The translations under genes were made by a program, and so were the position numbers. The notes beneath the pieces were generated by a model. That model was not told where the DNA came from, did not search any database, and was given only the letters and a program-made list of their open reading frames with translations. DNA of 64,000 nt, taken from Sepiola atlantica (Eukaryota > Mollusca > Cephalopoda > Sepiida > Sepiolidae). The stretch is from contig OY744519.1 of the NCBI GenBank assembly GCA_963556195.1, positions 102,902,500 to 102,966,499 on the forward strand, written 5' to 3'. Positions 54,701 through 57,999 of this stretch are shown here, in pieces (the first letter of the stretch is position 1; every line of letters begins with the position of its first letter).

Positions 54701-57388
54701 CCCCCCTCCCAACTGATTTTTTTTTCAACCTTTGATTTTAATGAGATTTACATTTTAGTGAAATTACACAAGATTATGTTGATTCTGAATAATTGAACAC
54801 ATTACAATCGTCTAAGAATCTCTAAACAACACAAAATTAACACTTTTCTCAATTAAAGAAATCAGTTGTGGATATTCTATTATCACTATGGCAATATTTA
54901 AAACAAAAATTACACTGAAGCATTTAGGGGTTTGAACTTTTGCACTCATTAAATGGTAAAATGTTGTCTCAGTACGATGAACCTCTCATGGGGTATGTTC
55001 AATATGTTTAAAAGGTTTTTTTTTTTGTTTTTTTTTAGACATTTTTATAACTTATAAAAGCAGTGATAATTTTCATGGAGTTCAAAATTGTATAACTGCT
55101 ATCATATAATAATGAAATCAGTTTATAATAAGATTACACCTCATTTATGTCTTACCTTTATATTCACGCAATATGGATGGTAACATTGTCCACATTGAGA
55201 ACATATGATCACACGGCTCTCTTCTCCAATACCAAAACTCCCACAACTTTTGCAGATATCCTTAGGAAAAAAATTAAATTTTCTGATCAATGAAGTTGCA
55301 AGAAAAACTTATTCAGAAAAACCACAAGTTAAAAAAAAATTGAAAATGAATTCACATTTTTTTTTAACACATTCTATTTATAAATAATTTTAAAGTGTTA
55401 AAAAATATATCTTTTCAAGAGTTAAAAAAATTTACATTCTTTTTAAATCAATTTTTTCTTTAATTATTCCTTTGTTTATTCTCATTTTTCAAGTAATTTC
55501 TTATTTTCTAATTTATTAAAAAGAATTTCTTTTAATTCCTCAAAAACTGTCAAAAGAGATCTTACCTGTTCTAAGACAAATTCATCTTTAGAATTGGCAA
55601 TAACTATAGTTGATGAATGATCATCAACTTCACCATTGTCCACAGCAGTAGGATAAACTGACTGAAATGAGACAAACTGTTCAGATTTAAGTAAGTCTGC
55701 CTAAAAGTTAAGCAACTTAAAAATCAGAAACTTTAGATCATATCTAAAGCTTATAATTATAATGAATCAATAAACAATGTAATACAATCCAAATTTTCAA
55801 AACTACAAAGCGAGACAGAGAGAGCAGACATTTTTTAAATGGTTATAAATACCCCCCCCCCTTCCCTGAGAGAGGTACATATGTCCAACCGGTAGCATTC
55901 GGTCTGTGGTGTCTTCGGAATTTTTTCTTTCCAATTGAAGCACCACATGTTTATCCATGAGAGTTACGTGAAGAATAACCAGTCTGTCACTGCAGTTCAT
56001 CATGACATTCATTGCTGATTCAACATTCACCAAAATCAGGCCGTCTCCACTCATCACATAATCTTACTTTATGTTTATGCATTTCATAAACTTTGCTGCA
56101 CAATCTAAATACCTGCTCTGAGATATGCTACTGAACTTAACATTGACAAACAGTGGAGAACAAAGGATTATGCACATAACGTTCGATGGAGACAATTGAC
56201 AACTTCATTTTTCTTAGGAGTGATGAAGCACATTTTCATCTAAATGGCATCATTTCTTTTGGAGAAACCTCAAGATGTGTGTATGAACAAAATTTGTTTC
56301 TCTTTAAAAACACGGGATGATTTAAAAGCTATTGGCGTGGAGGTCACCTAAACTTCAAAACTGCCTTATGAAATGCATCAATGAAAGTGGACACCACATG
56401 AAAAAAATATTTTTTTTTTTTACCTTTGATTTTTTGTCAAATGCTAATTTAATACAAACCCATTGGTATCAATGAAAACAATTTGAAGTTAAAATTAATG
56501 ATTTTATAAATTTTTCATCAACATCGGTTCTCTCTGCTTCACCCTGTATATCATCATAAATACCTTTATATGAACAATGACTGAGGGAACATAACTGAAT
56601 ATTAAACATAAATTAAGAATAACTGACAAATATTCAACTTGATATTGCTATCCAAAAAATCATCAGAATGATATTGGATCTGAATAAAATCTAATAAAAT
56701 TATCTATAAAGCTTAGTTAAGATATAAATTTTTTTTACTGTACAAAAAAATAACTGCTTTAAAAAAAAAAAAACTTTAGATTTTTTTTAAATAAATAAAA
56801 TCAGAGAAACAATAAAAAAAACATTTTGCTTTAAGAAAGAAAATAAAATGCTTGTCTCTTGAATATTCAAGAGTGCTCAACATTTCAATCAATCAATAGA
56901 GCAACATTTCTTAATGAAACATACTTTTTAAGTTATCTACTTAATAAAGTTTAAGTTTGTGCACATGTCTGAAGCATACATGAGCATGAAAACCACTGGA
57001 TATGAAAGATGAAATTTGGTAGGAATGATCGTTTTATGTATACAAGATTTATAGATTAATGTGTCAGTAAAACTATTTTTGTGGTGACTTTGTAAATAAT
57101 GCACAGGCCACTTATGACATTTTTCATCTACTTCAAGTTGCTTATGTTATTTTCACACTTTTTATCATATCAATATGGTCTTCATAGCTTTGAAGTATTT
57201 GGGGATCTGGTCTTTTGTACTTATTAAAGGTTCCAACTGTCTATTATGAAATCATCTTGGGATGACTATTTCCAGCTATTTCTTTTTAATAAAACTATAA
57301 CAAAGAATATTATTGTTGGCAATTATCAGATGATACTTACTGGTTTTCTATTTTCAAAATAGGGTCTTTTCTTTTTAACTCCTTCCTG
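7034..57388 (-). CDS. KMT2C/D: KMT2C/KMT2D (MLL3/4)-type histone H3K4 methyltransferase, partial spliced gene
   Basis: Seen: 21 exons on the minus strand with GT/AG ends and fully compatible phases (sum 5271 nt, 1757 codons). They give, in order, PHD4-PHD5-PHD6 with complete Cys/His ligands, a KRRRPKRK...MYLQ-EAFFGK block, ISPVLYVNINYPELK leading into an HMG box, and a long polyQ region. Known: this order is diagnostic of the KMT2C/KMT2D family, the catalytic core of COMPASS-like complexes (with WDR5, RbBP5, ASH2L, DPY30, UTX and PTIP) that deposit H3K4me1 at enhancers. Most invertebrates have a single copy, so C versus D cannot be assigned. The segment corresponds to roughly the middle third of the protein. 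PHD1-3 and the start codon (upstream) and LXXLL/FYRN/FYRC/SET (downstream) are absent. The longest intron is about 17.9 kb. Exon borders were placed by eye; missed exons of length divisible by three are possible. Confidence 0.93.
7600..8870 (-). repeat. Coding CAG/CAA tandem repeat region
   Basis: On the minus strand this is a mosaic of CAG, CAA, GCC and CTG codons built from roughly 21-24-nt units (QALAQQQ-like), most regular at about 8390-8470. Pure CAG or CAA runs stay short because the two codons alternate. The plus strand shows open Val/Ala-rich frames that are shadows. Confidence 0.85.
9950..10065 (+). mobile_element. Fold-back family 1, fragment
   Basis: Shares CACAATGTTT, CTCCGGCC-TTCAAGTGCTTT and CTGAACCCTTTAT with the larger copy immediately downstream. 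It is one arm only and diverged. Confidence 0.5.
10129..10702. mobile_element. Fold-back family 1, complete inverted copy
   Basis: The left half (CTACTCTCATCTTGGTTATT ... TTTATTTAATCCACG) recurs in reverse complement in the right half (CCATGGATTAAATAAAG ... GATGAGAATAGTAATCC). This gives two diverged arms of about 250 nt around a centre with AACAATCAGTTCTAA. At least seven other copies or halves lie in this window. No transposase was seen; probably a non-autonomous DNA element. Confidence 0.65.
11035..11380 (-). CDS. KMT2C/D: KMT2C/D exon 20: Q/A-rich helix and proline-rich linker
   Basis: A 346-nt exon, phase 0 in, 1 base out. It starts EIKRRQMEARQVAAQQAAAAA, likely a continuing charged helix, then MMPPPPPPPFPG and a Pro/Ser/His-rich linker with SQPGTPNSDIDVPG, ending LHHPNG. 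The split Gly codon joins to QKGSFSPHGDG in the polyQ exon. Matching the family, low-complexity Pro/Gln sequence follows the HMG box. Confidence 0.9.
11381..12830 (-). other. Intron 19
   Basis: Contains the MITE at 12269-12664. From 11640 to 12020 there is more GC-balanced sequence, possibly an old repeat, without a recognisable product. Confidence 0.85.
12269..12664. mobile_element. Fold-back MITE (family 2) with 8-bp target duplication
   Basis: The left end GGTGCTTATACAGCTGAAAG is matched in reverse complement by the right end AGTACTTATACAGCTGAAAG. Imperfect arms extend about 180 nt. The element is flanked by GATTTTCC at 12261-12268 and 12665-12672, a perfect 8-bp target duplication. It has no coding capacity. 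An 8-bp duplication suits hAT; GG-starting ends would also suit Merlin. A second copy is at 27087-27511. Confidence 0.85.
12831..12881 (-). CDS. KMT2C/D: KMT2C/D exon 19: end of HMG box
   Basis: A 51-nt exon, phase 0/0: SKARKNRASSKIQKEHR. The relatives have 'KARDNRAALRINKVQ' directly after the PYLQ of the HMG core. Acceptor TTTCCAG, donor GTAAGT. It is too small to find by ORF length; homology and phase identify it. Confidence 0.92.
13358..13902. mobile_element. Inverted-repeat element
   Basis: The left arm (about 13358-13456: GCACCGATATAAAATG ... AAGACTGACAGGCG) reappears in reverse complement at about 13789-13902. The arms are near 100 nt and diverged at several positions. The centre is AT-rich without ORFs. 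A target duplication is not obvious. GC content of the arms exceeds the surroundings. Confidence 0.65.
14012..15038. mobile_element. Non-autonomous hAT-type transposon carrying a minisatellite
   Basis: Terminal inverted repeats CAGTGGTTCTTAACCT (14012-14027) and its complement ending at 15038 are identical over 16 bp. They are flanked by a perfect 8-bp duplication TCGTAGAC (14004-14011 and 15039-15046). CAGTGGTT ends and 8-bp duplications are standard for hAT elements. No transposase remains; the interior is mostly a 46-bp tandem array. Confidence 0.92.
14207..14800. repeat. 46-bp minisatellite, about 13 copies
   Basis: Unit begins CTCTCTTGTATGATTGTATC and ends in TTTTATTTTATTT. Units are almost identical; two consecutive ones (around 14575-14660) lack the same 5 bases (41 bp). 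The array lies wholly within the hAT-type element, is pyrimidine-rich on the plus strand, and creates an incidental ORF. Confidence 0.95.
15990..16215. other. CpG-dense patch in intron 18
   Basis: About 15 CpG dinucleotides in 225 bp (for example GCCGCGCC, CGACGCTCGCGC), far above the surrounding intron. It could be a regulatory element, a weakly mutated insert or an internal promoter. No motif decides this. Overlapping small ORFs show no similarity I recognise. Confidence 0.4.
16562..16635 (-). CDS. KMT2C/D: KMT2C/D exon 18: HMG-box core
   Basis: A 74-nt exon found by looking for the missing HMG core. It reads EWTERVKQINKIWKKL followed by TPSQKNPYL. The family pattern is 'DWxxRxKQIxKLWRKxxxxxxxPYxQ'. 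The TTTTCAG acceptor, GTAAAT donor and phase (1 base in, 0 out) exactly bridge exons 17 and 19, which cannot be joined directly without a stop codon. It sits between a hAT-type element and a gypsy remnant. Confidence 0.93.
16690..18550 (+). pseudogene. Ty3/gypsy-type retrotransposon pol remnant (RNase H and integrase)
   Basis: Plus strand, opposite to the host gene. 16749-17231 resembles the gypsy RNase H (TRDASEHSISGILSHEG; FSDHRPLEFI), with a stop at 16977-16979 and a short out-of-frame stretch. 17250-17520 matches the integrase N-terminal region only weakly. 17637-17950 contains integrase core landmarks (MDHAYISG, DFFSAWSEVV, MVSDNAP), broken by a frameshift near 17828. 18239-18550 is an acidic C-terminal tail. 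Gag, protease and reverse transcriptase are absent, so the copy is 5'-truncated and inactive. Confidence 0.85.
18538..18665 (+). repeat. Possible 3' LTR fragment of the gypsy remnant
   Basis: A purine tract (CAGGGGGA) ends at about 18532, just before TGATACGGG. A TATATAAG box lies near 18588. This is the layout of a polypurine tract followed by an LTR, but no 5' LTR is present for comparison, so the limits are inference. Confidence 0.3.
19457..19665 (-). CDS. KMT2C/D: KMT2C/D exon 17: pre-HMG block and start of HMG box
   Basis: A 209-nt exon ending NILKWETDEALGINSTISPVLYVN and INYPELKLQYP (given in two parts). Human relatives have 'RWEKDEELGxxxTISPVLYANINFPNLKxxYPDW' at the same site, immediately before the HMG box. 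The last base starts the Glu codon completed in the 16.6-kb exon. Donor GTAAGT. Strongly diagnostic of KMT2C/D. Confidence 0.95.
19855..20161 (-). CDS. KMT2C/D: KMT2C/D exon 16: polyproline segment
   Basis: A 307-nt exon. After EDNFMAVSENSEQTSQ come about 55 residues that are mostly Pro with scattered Ala, Ser, Leu and Val, then a Gln/Met-rich stretch (QQLSAMQSQQLQDQAQMQ) and SPYSLDQPPPSPYS across the junction. A TTTTCAG acceptor and split Gly and Ser codons fit both neighbours. PolyPro tracts just before the HMG region occur in the family. The Gly/Val-rich reading on the plus strand is a shadow. Confidence 0.85.
20162..21361 (-). other. Intron 15
   Basis: Contains the LINE remnant at 20600-21115. 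About 20370-20480 is a more CpG-containing patch without a recognised product. Confidence 0.8.
20600..21115 (+). pseudogene. LINE reverse-transcriptase C-terminal remnant
   Basis: Translation in shifting frames shows KLEIVNSFCYLGEMI and a following Cys-Ser and Ala-Trp-Gly stretch, then FPRWYGHVERC and a basic GRLKKT. This order (FCYLG...; RWYGHV.R; GRPKKTW) is characteristic of the end of LINE ORF2 proteins. Several stops and frameshifts show it is dead. Its orientation opposes the host gene. Confidence 0.75.
21362..21451 (-). CDS. KMT2C/D: KMT2C/D exon 15: acidic linker, two possible donors
   Basis: Reads GLAHIDSKTVEDIFKGVLNAESNQEG with an optional TQATG. Two donors in the same phase are visible: after 21377 (GTACAC) and after 21362 (GTCAGT). 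They differ by 15 nt (5 residues), so both products stay in frame. The downstream form is annotated. The 'xxVEDIFKGVL' stretch resembles short acidic helices in relatives. Confidence 0.72.
21452..22663 (-). other. Intron 14
   Basis: AT-rich. About 22020-22320 is more GC-balanced (GGAGAGCAAACTCCCTCC, GGTGCACGCACATG) and may be an old repeat, but nothing is recognised. Confidence 0.8.
22664..22801 (-). CDS. KMT2C/D: KMT2C/D exon 14: Ser/Asp-rich linker
   Basis: A 138-nt exon reading IPMESDNVDSHSEAAADCSDSKDG and ending LDVGKMLSEG. It is chosen over the other open frame (Leu/Thr-rich) because only this frame fits the phases of both neighbours and has the acidic composition of the region. Acceptor TTACTAG, donor GTAACA. 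No domain. Confidence 0.75.
23745..24190 (+). pseudogene. Mariner-like transposase pseudogene, C-terminal part
   Basis: Reading 23810-24131 gives MDQIAARCIYIFQQDSAPAH, the second catalytic Asp region of mariner transposases, then SPDCNP and LDYFFWGVIE in different frames, then SLKAAI and a TAA at about 24130. A TAG replaces the usual Trp just upstream, and bases are missing between the second and third catalytic regions. The piece is clearly richer in GC than the intron. The N-terminal half is missing and terminal repeats were not found. Confidence 0.8.
24440..24664 (+). pseudogene. Possible LINE ORF2 C-terminus
   Basis: A 66-codon reading ends LRYNTGFNHEDVPNAISD followed by a Trp-Trp-Glu pair and an acidic DD before the stop. 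This resembles the 'TG...EDLP.AM.DRD.WR' endings of some LINE proteins. Similarity is short, so an unrelated ORF is possible. Confidence 0.3.
25665..25985 (+). repeat. Old dispersed repeat with 'ACCAAGGAGGTTATGT' motif
   Basis: CTACCAAGGAGGTTATGTAT followed by TTTGTCACTGTTTGTTTGTG resembles a repeat motif met in many animal genomes. The limits are approximate and the class is unknown to me. Confidence 0.4.
27087..27511. mobile_element. Fold-back MITE (family 2), second copy
   Basis: Same architecture as 12269-12664: ends AGTCTTATACATCTAAAGAC and, in complement, GGTGCTAATAGATCTAAAGAC-like sequence, with internal CACAGGTGAAAAT and AGTAGAATTTTAATTAAAA-like motifs in both arms. Flanked by AAATTTAT at 27079-27086 and 27512-27519, again 8 bp. 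Confidence 0.8.
28403..28690 (+). mobile_element. Fold-back family 1, half copy
   Basis: CGACTATTCTCATCTTGG, GGTGCATCTTT, CTGAACACTTTATTTTATCC and GTTATTATTGCCTCTAGT follow the same order as the left arm of the 10.1-kb copy. A short oppositely oriented piece (CTAAGGGTTCAGTTTGAAAT) sits just upstream at 28345-28366. Confidence 0.6.
29819..30262. mobile_element. Fold-back family 1, both arms
   Basis: Left arm: GACTATTATCCTCATCTTGG, CCTTCTTCAGGTG. Right arm in reverse: CAGTGGATTAAATAAAGGAT and CATCAACCAAGATAAGG. The arms are diverged and the centre contains a T/G-rich stretch. Confidence 0.6.
30902..31175 (+). mobile_element. Fold-back family 1, half copy with inner hairpin
   Basis: TTTCTCATCTTAGATG, CATTTCAGCTGATGTAATC and CCTTCTTCAGGTGCATCC match the family. 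Its end contains CTTAGAACTGATTGT and its complement ACAATCAGTTCTAAG around a tRNA-like GTGGCACAATGGATAG, showing the structure of the family's centre. Confidence 0.6.
31190..31799. repeat. Dispersed repeat A, copy 1, left part
   Basis: Matches 32055-32500 and 32690-32900 (for example GATAATTACAGATTT-like start, CACTTTAAG, GTCAACAATGGCTGCTAG). It is interrupted exactly at 31799 by the hAT-type element and resumes at 36103. Confidence 0.75.
32055..34690. repeat. Dispersed repeat A, copy 2 (inside the hAT element)
   Basis: Aligns by eye with 31190-31799 joined to 36103-37850: same AATATCCTTT...GCATT, GTCAACAATGGCTGCTAGTATTGC, TTCAGGGTGTTAACATGTAATTGCC and ATATTCATTTTTAAACAGTCC landmarks. It includes an extra internal duplication (32690-32900), degenerate CTAACCCTAA stretches (33400-33560), and a perfect palindrome. 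Confidence 0.75.
33034..33103. repeat. Perfect 33-bp-arm palindrome with 4-nt loop
   Basis: Arms 33034-33066 and 33071-33103 are exact reverse complements; the loop is TTTT. The right arm resembles the equivalent site of copy 1 (36255-36300) while the left arm does not, suggesting the left arm was copied from the right. Confidence 0.95.
36103..37850. repeat. Dispersed repeat A, copy 1, right part
   Basis: Continuation of 31190-31799 after the hAT insertion. Shares TATTGCTGATA, GCCAATTTGAAAA, GGGTGTTAACATGTAATTGC, CAATATATTCATTTTTAAAC and TATTAGATTTCAGTTGCTTG-like landmarks with copy 2. Contains CCCTAA-like degenerate runs that are not telomeric arrays. Confidence 0.75.
37872..38072 (-). mobile_element. 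Fold-back family 1, half copy, reverse orientation
   Basis: In reverse complement it reads ACTACTATTCTCATCTTGG, ATGATGTAACCTCCAATC, CCCTTTATTTAATCCACTAG, the same order as the other copies and among the best preserved. Confidence 0.65.
38738..38899 (+). pseudogene. LINE ORF2 C-terminal remnant
   Basis: An open reading of 53 codons to a TAA at 38897-38899: RWIDNLERWTGLGGGVLAHR, then QDPTWRKLADQA and a terminal HTQAGSPLLK. The 'RW.D....WTG.....AQDR..WR.L' order is typical of LINE C-termini. It is preceded by a TA microsatellite and has no upstream pol sequence, so it is a 5'-truncated copy. Confidence 0.7.
40660..40761 (-). CDS. KMT2C/D: KMT2C/D exon 13: acidic helical linker
   Basis: A 102-nt exon, one-base carry on each side, reading EGDLREILPADLLSSELQNDFFKIIGDELGNTS. 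The alternating acidic and Leu/Ile residues suggest a short amphipathic helix. Relatives have similar acidic 'xLExLLPxDLL' stretches between EAFFGK and the HMG box. It precedes the longest intron (about 17.9 kb) and joins in phase to the exon at 22801. Confidence 0.8.
40762..41797 (-). other. Intron 12
   Basis: Contains a rearranged family 1 copy at 40971-41175; otherwise AT-rich. Confidence 0.85.
40971..41175. mobile_element. Fold-back family 1, rearranged copy
   Basis: CACAACATTTCATCTGTTGC is followed by CATTTCAGCC, CTACTCTAGCGGATTAAATA and CATGAAGAAGGCTCGAGAG, combining pieces of both orientations in about 200 nt. Confidence 0.5.
41798..42014 (-). CDS. KMT2C/D: KMT2C/D exon 12: EAFFGK motif and acidic tail
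   Basis: A 217-nt exon, phase 0 in, 1 base out. It opens EAFFGKNLLDKCRDTKEKLD, the hallmark that follows YLQ in KMT2C and KMT2D. The remainder (SDSDRDSPIF, ETPAGCSS, EQSGEEMQPIV) is a Ser/Glu-rich, poorly conserved linker. The next exon starts DEGDLREIL, closing the split Asp codon. Confidence 0.92.
42015..42475 (-). other. Intron 11
   Basis: 461 nt of AT-rich sequence between exons 12 and 11; nothing recognised. Confidence 0.85.
42476..42609 (-). CDS. KMT2C/D: KMT2C/D exon 11: KRRRPKRK...PMYLQ block
   Basis: A 134-nt exon ending on a codon boundary: PGSIPEKIKKRRRPKRKSQLEDSFPMYLQ (written here in part). The relatives have '(K/R)RRxxKRK.KLEDxxPxYLQ' followed at once by EAFFG, and here the next exon begins EAFFGKNLLD. 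This is one of the strongest family signatures in the window outside the PHD fingers. Confidence 0.92.
42610..44078 (-). other. Intron 10
   Basis: Includes a family 3 repeat copy (42846-43330); 43330-44078 is AT-rich and partly repeats its own 5' half (GGTTTGGTCATTAAATTATT). Confidence 0.8.
42846..43330 (+). repeat. Family 3 dispersed repeat, diverged copy
   Basis: Begins with a short TA run then CCTTATCTACCCAGTATTG. Shares AAGTAATTTTGTTA, GTTCTTTTAAT and TTTCGAAGGGTCA with 53425-53830. A TA run followed by CTACCC-GG-ATTGCC is the family's 5' signature. Confidence 0.55.
44079..44201 (-). CDS. KMT2C/D: KMT2C/D exon 10: GVGGFIVR linker
   Basis: A 123-nt exon reading GVGGFIVRQRNVRPAASRQSPSRQAEIGVDDLTLKSECANT. 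The Gly-Gly-Phe start and the Ser/Arg-rich middle resemble the short conserved linker seen before the KRRRPKRK block in relatives. Both junctions leave a single base, consistent with the flanking exons. No domain is assigned. Confidence 0.78.
44560..45060. repeat. Dispersed repeat A, copy 3, partial
   Basis: Shares GCTAGAATGGC-TGGAAATGGG, TTTTACATTAAATTCATATG, TTTTCAGGGTGTTCACAC and AAAGTAGAATCTCAT with the copies at 33.7-34.1 and 36.9-37.3 kb. Confidence 0.65.
45640..45680 (+). repeat. Mariner-type terminal sequence, isolated
   Basis: TACGAGAGGTGAATGAAAAG followed by TACCGAGCC resembles ends of mariner elements. The opposite end was not found, so this is a fragment or chance match. Confidence 0.3.
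47246..47410 (-). CDS. KMT2C/D: KMT2C/D exon 9: acidic linker ending in a basic patch
   Basis: A 165-nt exon, 1-nt carry at both ends, reading DLDISADNKPPESAGDSG...EEMKLEEGTGEELTKKRRQRKQLGL. It is low complexity and acidic until the final KKRRQRK cluster. Conservation is weak; it is accepted because it keeps the frame open between two better-supported exons and has clean splice sites (TTTTCCTAG acceptor, GTATGT donor). Confidence 0.8.
47411..47835 (-). other. Intron 8
   Basis: 425 nt with T- and A-runs at 47690-47740 and 47812-47826; nothing else recognised. Confidence 0.85.
47836..48045 (-). CDS. KMT2C/D: KMT2C/D exon 8: conserved YFCEGV...SGL block
   Basis: A 210-nt exon reading PPKQYFCEGVTLSASGLQHIQTL, then the basic stretch KKKQRGRQRK and a Leu-rich tail. 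KMT2C/D proteins carry a similar 'YFxEGVxLSExGLxxI' block soon after PHD6, so this is a good family marker even though no named domain covers it. The basic patch may act as a nuclear localisation or DNA contact (inference). Confidence 0.87.
48590..48775. mobile_element. Small fold-back element
   Basis: Left arm AAAACTCAACATTTC, ACTGTTGCATGGGCTTTTTC and AGCTCAAAAAATG is matched in reverse by CATTTTTTGAGCT, AAAAAGCCCACGCAACAGTT and AACGTTGAGTT. Arms are about 75-80 nt with a very short loop. No ORF. Confidence 0.8.
48942..49366. mobile_element. Fold-back element, long arms
   Basis: ATTATAATCAAGCTCTGAAA at the left end is exactly inverted at the right end (49340-49361 region). Imperfect arms of nearly 200 nt meet around 49135. 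The overlapping small ORFs on each strand are products of this symmetry. A target duplication was not clear. Confidence 0.8.
49578..50512 (+). repeat. Family 3 dispersed repeat, copy
   Basis: A (TA)n run (49578-49610) leads into ACTAGCAGGTCTACCCAATG and TTGCCCGGGG. The body has GGCAACGCCGAGTTTCTTA, CCTGCTCTATCTA-GATATTGA and ATTCTCTAACCTTTTTTCTA, and ends in another TA run at about 50500. The TA-run plus 'CTACCCGG.GTTGCCCGGG' start is known as a common animal repeat signature; class unknown. Confidence 0.7.
50664..50831 (-). CDS. KMT2C/D: KMT2C/D exon 7: proline-rich linker after PHD6
   Basis: A 168-nt exon starting LPPTPPPPPPP, followed by EPEEEKVKCPSPIPVPKEPEEKKVE and ending WPPQPIP. The run of prolines followed by alternating Glu/Lys/Pro is low-complexity, without a recognisable domain. 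Frame is fixed by both neighbours: it joins to PPKQYFCEGV in the next exon through a split Glu codon. The antisense strand reads as Gly-rich, which is a shadow. Confidence 0.85.
50832..51815 (-). other. Intron 6
   Basis: AT-rich intron with a T-homopolymer at about 51691-51720; nothing else recognised. Confidence 0.85.
51816..51928 (-). CDS. KMT2C/D: KMT2C/D exon 6: end of PHD6
   Basis: A 113-nt exon that completes the Arg codon and continues WLHACCDGLKNEEEAE...GYHCLFCRP. The His/Cys pair in WLHACC and the final CLFC are the last ligands of PHD6. The family has W-(L/M)-H-x-x-C and an acidic 'EDDAEQAADEG' helix at the same place. The donor is GTATGT. The exon lies between two directly repeated intronic elements (see findings). 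Confidence 0.94.
52127..53395 (+). repeat. Family 3 dispersed repeat, longest copy with internal tandem units
   Basis: Same orientation and landmarks as 49578-50512 (CTACCCGGCATTGCC, AAATTAAGGATGCCTCCAGA, AGTCCGAAGAGAAGCTTAAG, ATTCTCTAACC). Between 52590 and 52990 the unit CACCTGCTCTATCTAGGATA plus 'GGGCAA(C/T)GC' recurs at irregular spacing of roughly 100 nt. Confidence 0.75.
53425..53830 (+). repeat. Family 3 relative
   Basis: Starts CTGTACCTATCCGTTGCCTG and follows the order of 42846-43330 (AAGTAATTTTGTTACGG, TTCGAAGGGTCA, GCTGACC-TTTAC). Confidence 0.55.
54071..54235 (-). CDS. KMT2C/D: KMT2C/D exon 5: PHD5-PHD6 junction and first half of PHD6
   Basis: A 165-nt exon, starting one base into a codon (TG|G) and ending with two bases of an Arg codon (AG|G). 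It reads CVWCINCGATTPG, then the conserved WQNNYTLCGPC segment, then CCGCKKAYKEEELVIQCVQCD. The last part supplies the first four zinc ligands of PHD6. Known: PHD6 of mammalian KMT2D reads acetylated H4K16. Ligands are intact, so a reader role is plausible but untested here. Confidence 0.95.
54350..54531 (-). CDS. KMT2C/D: KMT2C/D exon 4: end of PHD4 and most of PHD5
   Basis: A 182-nt exon, phase 0 in and 2 out. It opens VTKVVLQKGWRCLDC (end of PHD4) and continues with the PHD5 ligands C-x2-C (CEGC), CDECD, YHIYC, ending GPWKCKW. The LLLCDECDISYHIYCLDPP run matches the family almost residue for residue. The last Trp codon is split across the intron. All eight zinc ligands of PHD5 are present once joined to the next exon. 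Confidence 0.95.
54532..55155 (-). other. Intron 3
   Basis: 624 nt, AT-rich, no repeat recognised. The neighbouring introns (54236-54349 and 55261-55565) are 114 and 305 nt and also contain nothing recognised. Confidence 0.85.
55156..55260 (-). CDS. KMT2C/D: KMT2C/D exon 3: PHD finger 4, first part
   Basis: A 105-nt exon, phase 0/0, with the zinc ligands CKSC, then CSQCGQCYHPYC and the tail VNIK. This is the N-terminal part of the fourth PHD finger; the closing W-x-C-x2-C pair is in the next exon (GWRCLDC). The CSQC-x-x-CYHPYCVN pattern is almost invariant among KMT2C/D proteins. PHD4-6 form the second PHD cluster, which contacts nucleosomal histones. Confidence 0.93.
55566..55661 (-). CDS. 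KMT2C/D: KMT2C/D exon 2: acidic linker into PHD4
   Basis: A 96-nt exon, phase 0/0, translating to 32 residues ending in ANSKDEFVLEQ. Family members carry a similar 'SSDxFxLxQ-DMCVVCGS' run directly before PHD4, and here the next exon begins DICKSCGS, so position and sequence both agree. The acceptor is TTTCAG and the donor GTAAG. Acidic residues (VDNGEVDD) dominate its first half. Confidence 0.82.
55662..57340 (-). other. Intron 1 of this window
   Basis: About 1.7 kb. A C10 run lies at 55852-55861. The stretch 55860-56550 is less AT-rich (TCATCACGACATTC-like, CATAACGTTCGATGG) and may be an old repeat; no exon in phase was found. Confidence 0.7.
57341..57388 (-). CDS. KMT2C/D: KMT2C/D exon 1 of this window: short basic linker before PHD4
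   Basis: A 48-nt exon, phase 0 at both ends, reading QEGVKKKRPYFENRKP. The donor is a strong GTAAGT. The acceptor is a NAGNAG pair (CAGCAG), so the first Gln may be optional. It joins in frame to the exon at 55661. The basic content suits the Lys/Arg-rich linker that precedes PHD4 in the family, but the peptide itself is too short to be diagnostic. This is the most 5' exon found; anything further upstream is outside the window or unrecognised. Confidence 0.5.
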
Positions 57389-57536
57389 CTGGAATTTAGA
57401 AATCAATTTGTTTCTCTTTAAAAACAATATTCTTATTCATTTTTCTATCAAGCTTTAAAGTGTGAAAAATATTTTTTCTACTTCTATTCAGTGAAACTTA
57501 TTTTAATAATTCCCCACTTGATTATATATATATAGC

Positions 57537-57999
57537 AAACAATTTTAGTTACATATTTTGTTGAATATTTGTTTGAGTTTCCTCATAAGTATCTGTATCA
57601 GGTCGAGACTGGCTAATAAATTCACCATGGTTGTTATAGTCCCTAGTACTTTTGGTTCTATTGCAAACCATCTTAGAGAGTTGTGTGTATAATAGCAAAG
57701 ATAATGTACAGTTTAAATATTTAAATAAATTTGTGGGAAAATTGTTACTTCAAAAGTTAATTAGTTAAAATGACTAAGTGATTGCTATGTTAATATTACT
57801 AAGTAATAATTTACCCAATAATTTATGTAAAAAAAATAAAATATCAAAGCTGTACATTATCTTTACAATATACACTTAAACCCTTGAGGATAGTCTGCGA
57901 TGAACCAAAAGTACTGGGGACCATAGTGAATTTATTAAAAAAACAGACACTTAGGAAACTTAAACAAATCTTAAACAAAATATGTAGATTACAATTGTT
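57537..57999. mobile_element. Fold-back element
   Basis: Left arm CAAACAATTTTAGTTACATA, TTTGTTTGAGTTTCC, AATAAATTCACCATGG and AGTACTTTTGGTTC is inverted on the right (GAACCAAAAGTACTGGGGAC, GTGAATTTATT, ACAAATCTTAAACAAAATAT). Arms of about 180-200 nt, with AAAGATAATGTACAG near the centre. It lies about 150 bp upstream of exon 1. Confidence 0.75.
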
